Source: a virus
Strand: one strand, 5' to 3'
IMG/VR virus record: IMGVR_UViG_3300021057_000018
Location: 1-43,317 of that record
DNA: 43,317 nt
Part shown: one piece after another, positions 37,418 through 42,734 of the stretch
Numbering within the stretch: position 1 is the stretch's first letter
Layout: the number at the start of each line of letters is the position of its first letter
Translations under genes and position numbers: made by a program
The notes under the pieces: generated by a model
The model's database searches: none
What the model was told of the DNA's origin: nothing
The model's input: the letters and a program-made list of their open reading frames with translations, nothing else

Positions 37418-37620
37418 TGGGCGAATGTTGCTTGCTTGGGATTTGCTGCCCGCCAGAACAGCGGCAGGCGAATATGACAGCACATTTCGTCGCGCTCGGG
37501 TTTGATCCGGAGCGGGCGAGCGCGGCGGCGAGTGAAGCTTTGCGGATGGTTGATCTGGTGCTCGCGCTGTCACCGGGCCGCGTGGCTGAGATTGCGCTGA
37601 AGCATAAGGGGAAGCCGTAA
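37417..37620 (+). CDS. Small Cys-rich protein
   Basis: 67 aa. It starts MGECCLLGICCPPEQRQANM, with four Cys in the first 11 residues; a helical remainder follows (AHFVALGFDPERASAAASEA). It has no membrane segment, though the cluster of Cys might be a lipid- or metal-binding site. It starts in the TAATG of the previous gene and ends in the TAATG of the next. Unknown function, maybe lysis-linked. Confidence 0.6.
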   Translation: MGECCLLGICCPPEQRQANMTAHFVALGFDPERASAAASEALRMVDLVLALSPGRVAEIALKHKGKP

Positions 37621-38261
37621 TGCGCCGCATCCTTGTTGCACTTCTGCTGTGTGTCTCGGTACCAGCCTTCGCGCAGGTCCCGAATGAATCCGCGCTGGTC
37701 AAGAAGCTGTATGACACGGGTTTCTATGACCTGAAGACCGAAGAGGGGCACGGCGCATTCGTCGATGTCGTGGTGTCCACGCTCCACGCGAAGGACGAGC
37801 GGTGGCTGCACCTCAAAAAGAAACCGGGGCAGACGCAGGTACACGGTCACGCCGAAGACGCGGTGATCTATCTGGTACCGCCCCCGGCATTGTCCGTCGC
37901 CGTCGATTTTATCGGTGGGTCCGGTGGACCGAACCCTGGGCCCGGATGGATCGTGCAGAAGGCGGAGTACACCAAAGCTGATGGCCTTGATCCGACCGTG
38001 CACGTCGCGTCGGCTCCGCCCGCGCCGTTGCCACCGGTTTATCCGCCGTATCCGCAACCGGAAGACGCATTGGACGGTGCTGGCGTGGCGCTGTTTGTGG
38101 ATTTCGCAGAAGCGGGCCAGCAGCCTAATCAGCAGATGTTCAGATTCGCCTTTCGCGTGGCCTATGACTGGCTGACCAAGAACGTCGCCACGCTGGACGC
38201 CTCGATTGCGAAACACCGCCGCGAGTGGCGCGGGCTGCTCGGGTTGAAGCCTGAGCCATGA
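37620..38261 (+). CDS. Secreted protein of unknown function
   Basis: 213 aa. Residues 1-19 (MRRILVALLLCVSVPAFAQ) are a clear Sec signal peptide with AFA as cleavage site, so the mature protein is exported to the periplasm or outside. The mature part contains YDTGFYDLKTEEGHGAFVDV and a Pro-rich hinge (APPAPLPPVYPPYPQPEDAL) before a helical C-terminal part. A secreted phage protein after the lysis genes could be an outer-membrane/lysis accessory (o-spanin-like but with no lipobox). Confidence 0.65.
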   Translation: MRRILVALLLCVSVPAFAQVPNESALVKKLYDTGFYDLKTEEGHGAFVDVVVSTLHAKDERWLHLKKKPGQTQVHGHAEDAVIYLVPPPALSVAVDFIGGSGGPNPGPGWIVQKAEYTKADGLDPTVHVASAPPAPLPPVYPPYPQPEDALDGAGVALFVDFAEAGQQPNQQMFRFAFRVAYDWLTKNVATLDASIAKHRREWRGLLGLKPEP

Positions 38262-38692
38262 GCGCGGCGTGTTTTACTGGCCACGAGGAATTTCACCTCG
38301 GGTACATCGACGGGACGCAGTGGTGCGTTAAAGACGGGTTCACGTTCTGGCTGAGTGACGTAGAGTTTGTCACGGTCCCCTCAGGGTTCGTGACGGACTT
38401 CGCCAGCATCCCGCGCCTCTTGCGGGTCCATTGGCCGTCTCCGGGTGGGCCGTGGGACTTGCCAGCGGTCGTGCATGACTTCCTCTACCAGTTCGCGTTT
38501 GTGCAATGCGTCGATGGTTCCATTCGTGAGATCGACCGCGGCGAAGCGGATCAGATTTTCAGAGACGCGATGGACGTGATGCGAGTACGGGAAACCGCGG
38601 AGTGGTGCATTTACCGCGGTGTCCGTGCGGGCGGGTGGGTGGCGTGGCGGCGGTATCGCAGGACTGAAGAGGCGGACTCGAAAGCGGCCTAG
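38258..38692 (+). CDS. DUF1353 protein
   Basis: 144 aa. Matches DUF1353: FWLSDVEFVTVPSGFVTDFA, SIPRLLRVHWPSPGGPWDLP, AVVHDFLYQF, then DQIFRDAMDVMRV and a C-terminal YRGVRAGGWVAW. This family is common in tail/lysis regions of phages; the DFASIP and HDxLY motifs suggest a small metal- or peptide-binding enzyme of unknown activity. It is the last gene of the late operon and shares its terminal CTAG with the convergent metzincin gene. Confidence 0.8.
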   Translation: MSAACFTGHEEFHLGYIDGTQWCVKDGFTFWLSDVEFVTVPSGFVTDFASIPRLLRVHWPSPGGPWDLPAVVHDFLYQFAFVQCVDGSIREIDRGEADQIFRDAMDVMRVRETAEWCIYRGVRAGGWVAWRRYRRTEEADSKAA

Positions 38693-39447
38693 CGCGGATC
38701 AAGCGATCCAAGCGGCTGGCTATAGGCGATCTGTGCGTGGAATTGTTCCTGGGCTGATGGTGTCATATCGCACTGTGTAAGCGAATTGCCAGTCATCACG
38801 TCATCACGATTCGACGTGTGAAAGTAACCAAAGGCGTGCCCGAGTTCGTGTTTGGCGACCGCTGGACTAATCGCTGATGCGCCACATCCGCACCGCTGGC
38901 GGTAGTAGAACGTAATTACACCTCCGTCCTGGCCGGTGTTTGATGTGCCACACAGCCGACCTGTTGTGTCGGCGCTGAATTTGACGGTGAGCCAGCCTGA
39001 TTGGTATTCCTTGCTGCCAATACCACGCTCAACGCCTGCAAGACCGAAACGCTGCCCAGACCACATACCCGCCACGGCCACAAACGCATCTATAACTGTC
39101 GTCAGGGTTGCCGCACCGATGGCAGCGCCACGGTCGTCCTCGGTGTTCAGGAAAATCATGGGGGCGCGAGTTAAGCGGGTTAGTGGATAGATGGTGCGAT
39201 GCGAATAGAGCCCAAGCGCAAAGTCACGATAAAAGCTCAGGCTAAACCGTGGATCGCTGAGGAGCGGATTCGGCGCTGGTGTCGTAGTGGGCGTGGTGAC
39301 TGGAGGCGTCACGACGGGCGGCGCACTCACGGCCGGCGGCGCAGCGGAGCCGGGGATGATTCCACCCGTCAGATTCGTGGACGAGGGCGACGTAGGCGAG
39401 CTGCAGCCCGCCACGAGGAGCACGCCGACGATCCAGCCATATCTCAT
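38689..39447 (-). CDS. Lipoprotein metzincin metalloprotease
   Basis: 252 aa, leftward. Signal and lipobox LVAGC (11-15) give a lipoprotein with Cys15 as anchor. It is followed by Ser/Thr/Pro linker residues to about 60 (PVVTPPVTTPTTTPAPN). The catalytic domain contains HELGHAFGYFH (200-210), the HExxHxxGxxH zinc motif of metzincins, and a Met in DVMTGN (215-220) placed as a Met-turn. Cys residues (CGTSN, CGCG, C226) suggest disulfides and an extracytoplasmic location. It would be anchored at the host envelope and cut proteins there. It is in the same orientation as, and downstream of, the repressor, suggesting expression from a prophage (lysogenic conversion). Confidence 0.85.
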   Translation of the reverse strand: MRYGWIVGVLLVAGCSSPTSPSSTNLTGGIIPGSAAPPAVSAPPVVTPPVTTPTTTPAPNPLLSDPRFSLSFYRDFALGLYSHRTIYPLTRLTRAPMIFLNTEDDRGAAIGAATLTTVIDAFVAVAGMWSGQRFGLAGVERGIGSKEYQSGWLTVKFSADTTGRLCGTSNTGQDGGVITFYYRQRCGCGASAISPAVAKHELGHAFGYFHTSNRDDVMTGNSLTQCDMTPSAQEQFHAQIAYSQPLGSLDPR

Positions 39448-39623
39448 GACGCGTAGTGTCGCAAGAACGGCCGCGGTGGAAAAGCCGATAGTTTCAGCCG
39501 TATGCTAAGGTTTCTTCGCATGGACAAAATCCCTCATCTGGGATACCGTGCATCTACGCGTACGGATGCGTAGATACGAGGTTGTCATGGCCGATCCATA
39601 CACGGCGCAGGATTACGTTCGGG
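39448..39623 (+). other. Intergenic region between metzincin and next leftward gene
   Basis: 176 bases. An inverted repeat ATCTACGC (39552-39559) / GCGTAGAT (39568-39575) with an eight-base spacer lies in it and could be an operator. A + strand frame from ATG 39587 (MADPYTAQDYVRATEVLLQS) looks protein-like but runs against the leftward gene; I treat it as uncertain. A leftward promoter for the metzincin gene is expected here, but no strong match to -35/-10 boxes was found. Confidence 0.45.
39552..39575 (+). promoter_or_regulatory. Inverted repeat, possible operator
   Basis: ATCTACGC and GCGTAGAT, eight-base arms with an eight-base spacer. Lies upstream of the metzincin gene on its coding strand. 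Confidence 0.45.
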
Positions 39624-39884
39624 CTACTGAGGTTCTCCTTCAAAGTCTCGCAGCAGAGATCGCAGCTGATCGTCGAGCTGTTCTTGCGGCGTTGTCTCCC
39701 GCTTCTCCTTCCGGCGCTGGTACAACTCGGCGAAGCGAGCCGGATCATAGAACGGCTGTTCGCGCAGGTAGTCATCCAGCGCCATAAGGCGCGTATAAAG
39801 CTCCATAAAAAGGGTCGAGAGATTCAACGCACCCTTCGCGAGTCCGTGCACGGTCTTGATGGTATCTTTGAGGGCCTCATCCAT
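39624..39884 (-). CDS. Helical leftward protein
   Basis: 86 aa (MDEALKDTIKTVHGLAKGAL...), strongly helical and charged, with YTRLMALDDYLREQPFYDPA and a Glu/Arg-rich end (KEKRETTPQEQLDDQLRSLL). The reading frame is more protein-like than the overlapping + strand frames. It stands between the repressor and the metzincin on the same strand. No ribosome binding site is obvious. Function unknown. Confidence 0.55.
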   Translation of the reverse strand: MDEALKDTIKTVHGLAKGALNLSTLFMELYTRLMALDDYLREQPFYDPARFAELYQRRKEKRETTPQEQLDDQLRSLLRDFEGEPQ

Positions 39885-40167
39885 TGAGACCGAACACTAC
39901 CATAGCGGCCGGCGCGTTGAATCTATCCATGGCACTTTCCGGATTCCGGCCTGATCCGTGATAGGATTCCGCCTCCTAAGATTAGAGGCATTCAGCGCGT
40001 GGCTATACGGCCCAGCTTTGTGACCCTATCTGACACAAGGAGACATTTTCTCCTTGCATCTGTCCTACCTCGGCTATAACGTTCTCACTCTTTGCTCCCC
40101 TGTATCCGGGAAGCCCCCTAGCTCTCGCGCCACGCCGCCACATGAGCGGCCAATGTGAGGTCGGTTT
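39885..40167 (+). other. Intergenic region with hairpins; no gene
   Basis: 283 bases downstream of the repressor. It contains a short inverted repeat GCCTC/GAGGC around CTAAGATTA (39972-39990) and the strong hairpin at 40036-40056. A minus-strand frame 40003-40245 (Arg-rich) and several short + frames exist, but none is convincing. There is no tRNA-like sequence and no obvious attachment core. Confidence 0.45.
40036..40056 (+). promoter_or_regulatory. Strong hairpin downstream of repressor gene
   Basis: CAAGGAGA (40036-40043) pairs exactly with TCTCCTTG (40049-40056) around the loop CATTT. There is no U-tract on either side, so it is a weak candidate for intrinsic termination. It might be an operator or a regulatory RNA structure for leftward transcription. 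Confidence 0.5.
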
Positions 40168-40401
40168 ATGCCGTGGGTTTTTTGTTCGGACGAAGAAGCG
40201 GCGGATTACTACACGTTTCAGCACGATTGCCCTCCAGAGACGCAAGAGGGGATTAGGGACATCATTCGCTCGTATCGTCGGACGCGTGGCGCTGGCTCGC
40301 GTCCCGCTTTGCGGTTCCGCGCAAAATCTTTAACACGCCTTCGCGGGCCTGCCGCTCGGATCGCGCGTAGAGATCGACCACAAGCTGCTGTTCATCGGTA
40401 A
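40168..40401 (+). CDS. Possible small + strand protein convergent with repressor
   Basis: 77 aa from ATG 40168. The front reads like a protein (MPWVFCSDEEAADYYTFQHD, then ETQEGIRDIIRSYRRTR). From residue about 31 on it overlaps the repressor gene on the other strand, where it becomes Arg-rich. It may therefore be a short real gene that extends into the opposite coding region, or chance. Confidence 0.3.
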   Translation: MPWVFCSDEEAADYYTFQHDCPPETQEGIRDIIRSYRRTRGAGSRPALRFRAKSLTRLRGPAARIARRDRPQAAVHR

Positions 40402-40753
40402 GTTCGGCGCGGCCCGCTTTGGCGCGGCGACTGGATGGCCTGGGCTGCCGATCAAGGATGTCCAGCAGGCCACGGCGCTCTAGCTCCGTCATGTCGCGGA
40501 ACAGGCTGAGAAGTTGGGCCTCGAGGGGCTTGACTTCCTGCCACCCAGCATCCGAGGTGACGCACATTTCGGCCACGCTCATCTGATAGAACGGGCGTAC
40601 GGCGTCGAGCCAGTCTAAGCAGAGGGCGGTCCCGCCCTCCTTGAGTTTCTTCTGAATTGTTGACGGGTCCGCCTTAAGAAACGCCGCGAGCGTGGAGTAA
40701 TTCGGTGTGCGCTCGCGGAGCCGTGCCCGGACAAGTTCCTGGAATTTATTCAT
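40262..40753 (-). CDS. CI-like repressor (HTH, no protease domain)
   Basis: 163 aa from ATG 40753; an in-frame extension to 40852 lacks any support and would cover the operators. Residues about 5-60 form a helix-turn-helix domain (ELVRARLRERTPNYSTLAAF, LKADPSTIQKKLKEGGTALC). The C-terminal 100 residues are helical with Arg/Ala/Glu-rich tail and have no LexA-like Ser/Lys catalytic pair, so the protein should not be SOS-cleaved. Divergent from the Cro-like gene. No ribosome binding site, so the mRNA may be leaderless, as for lambda cI. Confidence 0.75.
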   Translation of the reverse strand: MNKFQELVRARLRERTPNYSTLAAFLKADPSTIQKKLKEGGTALCLDWLDAVRPFYQMSVAEMCVTSDAGWQEVKPLEAQLLSLFRDMTELERRGLLDILDRQPRPSSRRAKAGRAELTDEQQLVVDLYARSERQAREGVLKILRGTAKRDASQRHASDDTSE

Positions 40754-40767
40754 GCGGCACGGGCGTG

Positions 40768-40796
40768 ATCCTAGTGGCAAAACTGCACGATTTCCA
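40768..40796 (-). promoter_or_regulatory. Leftward repressor promoter (PRM-like)
   Basis: On the minus strand: TGGAAA (40796-40791), 17-base spacer, TAGGAT (40773-40768), each matching four of six consensus positions. The transcript would start near 40761, a few bases ahead of the repressor ATG. The spacer contains the operator-like site 40780-40793. Confidence 0.45.
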
Positions 40797-40846
40797 CGGG
40801 AAAATGGCCGTTTCTGCCATGCGGACGAATCGTCGTAAAAAAGTGC

Positions 40847-40875
40847 TTGCACTGTGCGATTTCATCATGCATACT
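40847..40875 (+). promoter_or_regulatory. Rightward early promoter (PR-like)
   Basis: TTGCAC (40847-40852), 17-base spacer, CATACT (40870-40875). The expected transcription start, about seven bases on, is near 40882, only about three bases before the ATG at 40885, so the Cro-like mRNA is nearly leaderless. No ribosome binding site is present, in agreement. Confidence 0.6.
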
Positions 40876-40884
40876 GCCTTCATC

Positions 40885-41106
40885 ATGGCGAAAGCGCACG
40901 ACGACAAGCGGTTCGACAGCGTGGCGGCGTTCATGCGGGCCTCCGGCCTGAACGACGCGGAACTGGCGAAGCTGCTAGACATTGACCGCTCTGAGGCGAC
41001 ACGGCTCCGGCTGGGTCGCACCTACCGCTCCTTGGTGAAGCCACTCAAGATCGCCCGCGTGTGCAAAGTGCCGATCGAGAGCCTTGCACCCAACAAAGCG
41101 GCGTAA
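40885..41106 (+). CDS. Cro-like HTH protein
   Basis: 73 aa from ATG 40885. Upstream in-frame codons exist, but the promoter lies there. MAKAHDDKRFDSVAAFMRAS, GLNDAELAKLLDIDRSEATR, LRLGRTYRSLVKPLKIARVC fit a single HTH domain of the lambda-repressor/Cro type. It is the first gene of the rightward early region. A near-leaderless message is predicted. It would switch off the repressor during lytic growth. Confidence 0.7.
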   Translation: MAKAHDDKRFDSVAAFMRASGLNDAELAKLLDIDRSEATRLRLGRTYRSLVKPLKIARVCKVPIESLAPNKAA

Positions 41107-41118
41107 ATCGCACGATTT
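41105..41118 (+). promoter_or_regulatory. Perfect operator palindrome after Cro-like gene
   Basis: AAATCG-CA-CGATTT, overlapping the Cro-like stop codon. Best copy of the sequence found twice in the divergent region (40780-40793, 40849-40862), so probably the third site bound by the repressor and/or Cro-like protein. Confidence 0.6.
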
Positions 41119-41135
41119 GAACAACGGGTCGAATC

Positions 41136-41723
41136 ATGAGTGCAGAAACTACACAAGATTCTGGAAGTCTGATAATACATGGACTGTCAATGTGCGGAAA
41201 TATCCGCACAGGGCAGCCGTGCGGTGAAGGCCGGAGAGGGCAGCAGGATACCACGCTTGCCGCTCGTTTCTGGGCCAAGGTAGACCGCAAATCCCCGTCT
41301 GAATGCTGGCTCTGGCTGGCGGACGCCAACTACCCGGATCATCGCGGCTACGGCAAGTTCTCGGTGGATGGGCGGTCTGTTCGCGCCCATCGCGTGGCCT
41401 ACGAGTTGGAAGTCGGCCCGATCCCGGCAGGCAAGCTGGTATTGCATCGCTGCGATGTCCGCCGGTGCGTCAATCCTTCGCATCTGTTCCTCGGCACTCA
41501 TTCAGATAACGCGCAAGACGCCTACCGGAAAGGTCGGCGCACAAACCCGCATCGGCTCGGGCGGTTGTATCCGGGCGTGTCGCCTGACGCGATCCGCCTG
41601 ATTCGTCGCGCCGGGTTTCGTTCCTCCGCATCACTCGCGGAAGACCTTGGCCTGAGCGAAGTGCTCGTGCGAGCCATTCGCAACGGACGGTCCGTTGTGC
41701 AAGCCGAAAGGATAGGCCTTTAG
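41136..41723 (+). CDS. HNH endonuclease with C-terminal HTH segment
   Basis: 195 aa. The HNH domain spans about 44-130: FWAKVDRKSPSECWLWLADA, GYGKFSVDGRSVRAHRVAYE (His85), VLHRCDVRRCVNPSHLFLGT (His104, Cys106, Cys111, His116) and HSDNAQDA. The C-terminal part (PGVSPDAIRLIRRAGFRSSA, then SLAEDLGLSEVLVRAIRNGR) is a helix-turn-helix-like DNA-binding tail usual in phage HNH homing proteins. Free-standing in the early region, so a homing-type gene. ATG 41190 is an alternative start. Confidence 0.85.
   Translation: MSAETTQDSGSLIIHGLSMCGNIRTGQPCGEGRRGQQDTTLAARFWAKVDRKSPSECWLWLADANYPDHRGYGKFSVDGRSVRAHRVAYELEVGPIPAGKLVLHRCDVRRCVNPSHLFLGTHSDNAQDAYRKGRRTNPHRLGRLYPGVSPDAIRLIRRAGFRSSASLAEDLGLSEVLVRAIRNGRSVVQAERIGL
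41191..41210 (+). promoter_or_regulatory. Inverted repeat near 5' end of HNH gene
   Basis: TGTGCGGA (41191-41198) and TCCGCACA (41203-41210) with a four-base spacer. GATAAT (41171-41176) lies just upstream and could be a -10 box for a transcript starting near ATG 41190, whose codon directly precedes the repeat. Suggests local control of the HNH gene, or a hairpin in the mRNA. Confidence 0.45.
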
Positions 41724-41725
41724 TC

Positions 41726-41932
41726 ATGAACAACCCCATTGCGAGCGACCTGAGCTATCTCGTCCTGCAAAAGCGCCGTGAGCGTGGCGAGTTGTCGCCG
41801 TGTGCGCTTGACAGCGTGAATCAGCGCCTCTACCCGTTGCCGTCGCGCATGGTCGAGCGCCACGCCTTCATCGCGGATCGGGATGCCGTCATCACGGATC
41901 AACGTGAGTTGACGCAGCGGTTCAGCAGCTAA
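41726..41932 (+). CDS. Small hypothetical protein
   Basis: 68 aa. MNNPIASDLSYLVLQKRRER, LSPCALDSVNQRLYPLPSRM, then a polar end with DRDAVITDQRELTQRFSS. Predicted helical, no family recognised. Between the HNH gene and an HTH-like protein. Confidence 0.55.
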   Translation: MNNPIASDLSYLVLQKRRERGELSPCALDSVNQRLYPLPSRMVERHAFIADRDAVITDQRELTQRFSS

Positions 41933-41942
41933 GCGGTTCGTC

Positions 41943-42341
41943 ATGGCTACCAGTAGACAGCTCACCATCGGGCCAATGGGAGTTCCAAATGTTAAGTCCG
42001 CTGACTTAAGTCCGCTTAACTCGATTAAGAGCGTGACGCTGGCGGAGGTTTTCGTGGTGGCCGGGACGCGGTTGGGCATGCAGAAACAGGAGATGGCGGC
42101 GTTGATGGATTTGTCATCGCCCGATTTCTCGGCCGCGTTCGACTGGAAGACGGAAGAAAACGCGAAGCGGAATCGCTTGATGAAGGTGGCGTTGCCCTTG
42201 GCGCTGGCGCGTCAGATCGCGTTGGTGCTGTGTGAGCAGACCGGGTTAGCGGTGGGCGGGCCGGACGCGGAAAGACACGCCCTCGCAGACCTGTTGGCGA
42301 AATGCGCGGAGTACGTCCGTGTGATGGGAGCGCAGCGATGA
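41943..42341 (+). CDS. HTH-like regulatory/replication protein
   Basis: 132 aa. An N-terminal polar segment is followed by a helical domain (SVTLAEVFVVAGTRLGMQKQ, EMAALMDLSSPDFSAAFDWK) that has the spacing of an HTH of the Cro/CII type, and a helical C-terminal half (LPLALARQIALVLCEQTGLA). Position is as for lambda CII or an early regulator. Coding DNA near the front contains repeated TTAAGTCCGCT elements (41991-42020). Confidence 0.55.
   Translation: MATSRQLTIGPMGVPNVKSADLSPLNSIKSVTLAEVFVVAGTRLGMQKQEMAALMDLSSPDFSAAFDWKTEENAKRNRLMKVALPLALARQIALVLCEQTGLAVGGPDAERHALADLLAKCAEYVRVMGAQR
41991..42020 (+). repeat. Direct and inverted TTAAG repeats within coding region
   Basis: TTAAGTCCGCT is repeated with a 14-base period (41992-42002 and 42006-42016). 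GTTAAG (41991-41996) and CTTAAC (42015-42020) are inverted copies. The arrangement falls early in an HTH gene and may be an autoregulatory operator. Confidence 0.5.
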
Positions 42342-42580
42342 GCCCAGAGAGAGCATGGCGTCGATGCGACTGGCGAACGCTTGAGGGCAAGCGGTGCCGC
42401 GCACGGGCGCAAGGGCACGTTGGGATGCTGCATCTCTGCCGAGGATGCCTGAACTCCCAAATGCTGAAGAAGCCGCTCACGATTGCGGCGCTGCGTGAGC
42501 CGTTCGCAATCGACACGACGCTGGACGGCGAGAAGGTTGGGACGGTTGTGTGGGAGCCCTACGGATGGCCATACGCATGA
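42338..42580 (+). CDS. Small zinc-finger-like protein
   Basis: 80 aa from ATG 42338 (ATGA overlap). Cys/His positions: RRCDWRTLEGKRCRARAQGH, then GMLHLCRGCLNSQMLKKP, giving C-x9-C ... H ... C-x2-C, fit for one zinc. The rest is GEKVGTVVWEPYGWPYA. The GGGAGCGCAGCG upstream is both the recurring 11-mer (42327-42337) and its ribosome binding site. Unknown function. Confidence 0.65.
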   Translation: MSPERAWRRCDWRTLEGKRCRARAQGHVGMLHLCRGCLNSQMLKKPLTIAALREPFAIDTTLDGEKVGTVVWEPYGWPYA

Positions 42581-42714
42581 AAGCCCTCTCCATCCTCGGT
42601 GCGATTGTCTGTGCCTGGATTAGTGGAGCCGCCTCTGCGCGTGTCTCCTCCAATGGGGCGGTGGTGTTCCTCTTTCTGGCGATCTTCTTCGGGATGATCG
42701 CGTGGTACCTGTGA
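42577..42714 (+). CDS. Small membrane protein
   Basis: 45 aa, ATGA-coupled to the preceding gene and ending TGATG before the next. MKALSILGAIVCAWISGAAS is hydrophobic, then a short polar loop (ARVSSNGA) and a second hydrophobic helix (VVFLFLAIFFGMIAWYL). Two-helix membrane protein, possibly a superinfection-exclusion or lysis-related protein. Confidence 0.55.
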   Translation: MKALSILGAIVCAWISGAASARVSSNGAVVFLFLAIFFGMIAWYL

Positions 42715-42734
42715 TGGCAAAAAGGAGTGCGAGC

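Larger units (their letters stand above)
40754..40884 (+). promoter_or_regulatory. Divergent operator/promoter region (immunity switch)
   Basis: 131 bases between the divergent repressor and Cro-like genes. It holds two promoter-like box pairs (see separate entries) and two operator-like sequences related to the perfect palindrome after the Cro-like gene: AAACTGCACGATTT (40780-40793) and GCACTGTGCGATTT (40849-40862). All share the half-site (A)AATCG / CGATT(T) around a central CA. Each site overlaps one promoter's spacer, as expected for a two-way switch. Confidence 0.6.

Noticed and set aside
39548-39787. + strand protein from ATG 39587
   Set aside because: Plausible first 40 residues, but it overlaps the leftward 86-aa gene, which reads better to its end, and becomes Arg/Ser/Pro-rich.
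39885-40167. Integration (attP) or dif-like site
   Set aside because: No 28-bp dif-like arrangement, tRNA 3' end or paired arm-type sites could be found by eye.
40003-40245. Minus-strand Arg-rich 80-aa frame after the repressor
   Set aside because: Composition (VLKRVVIRRFFVRTKN...) looks like noise; it spans the strong hairpin and has no ribosome binding site.
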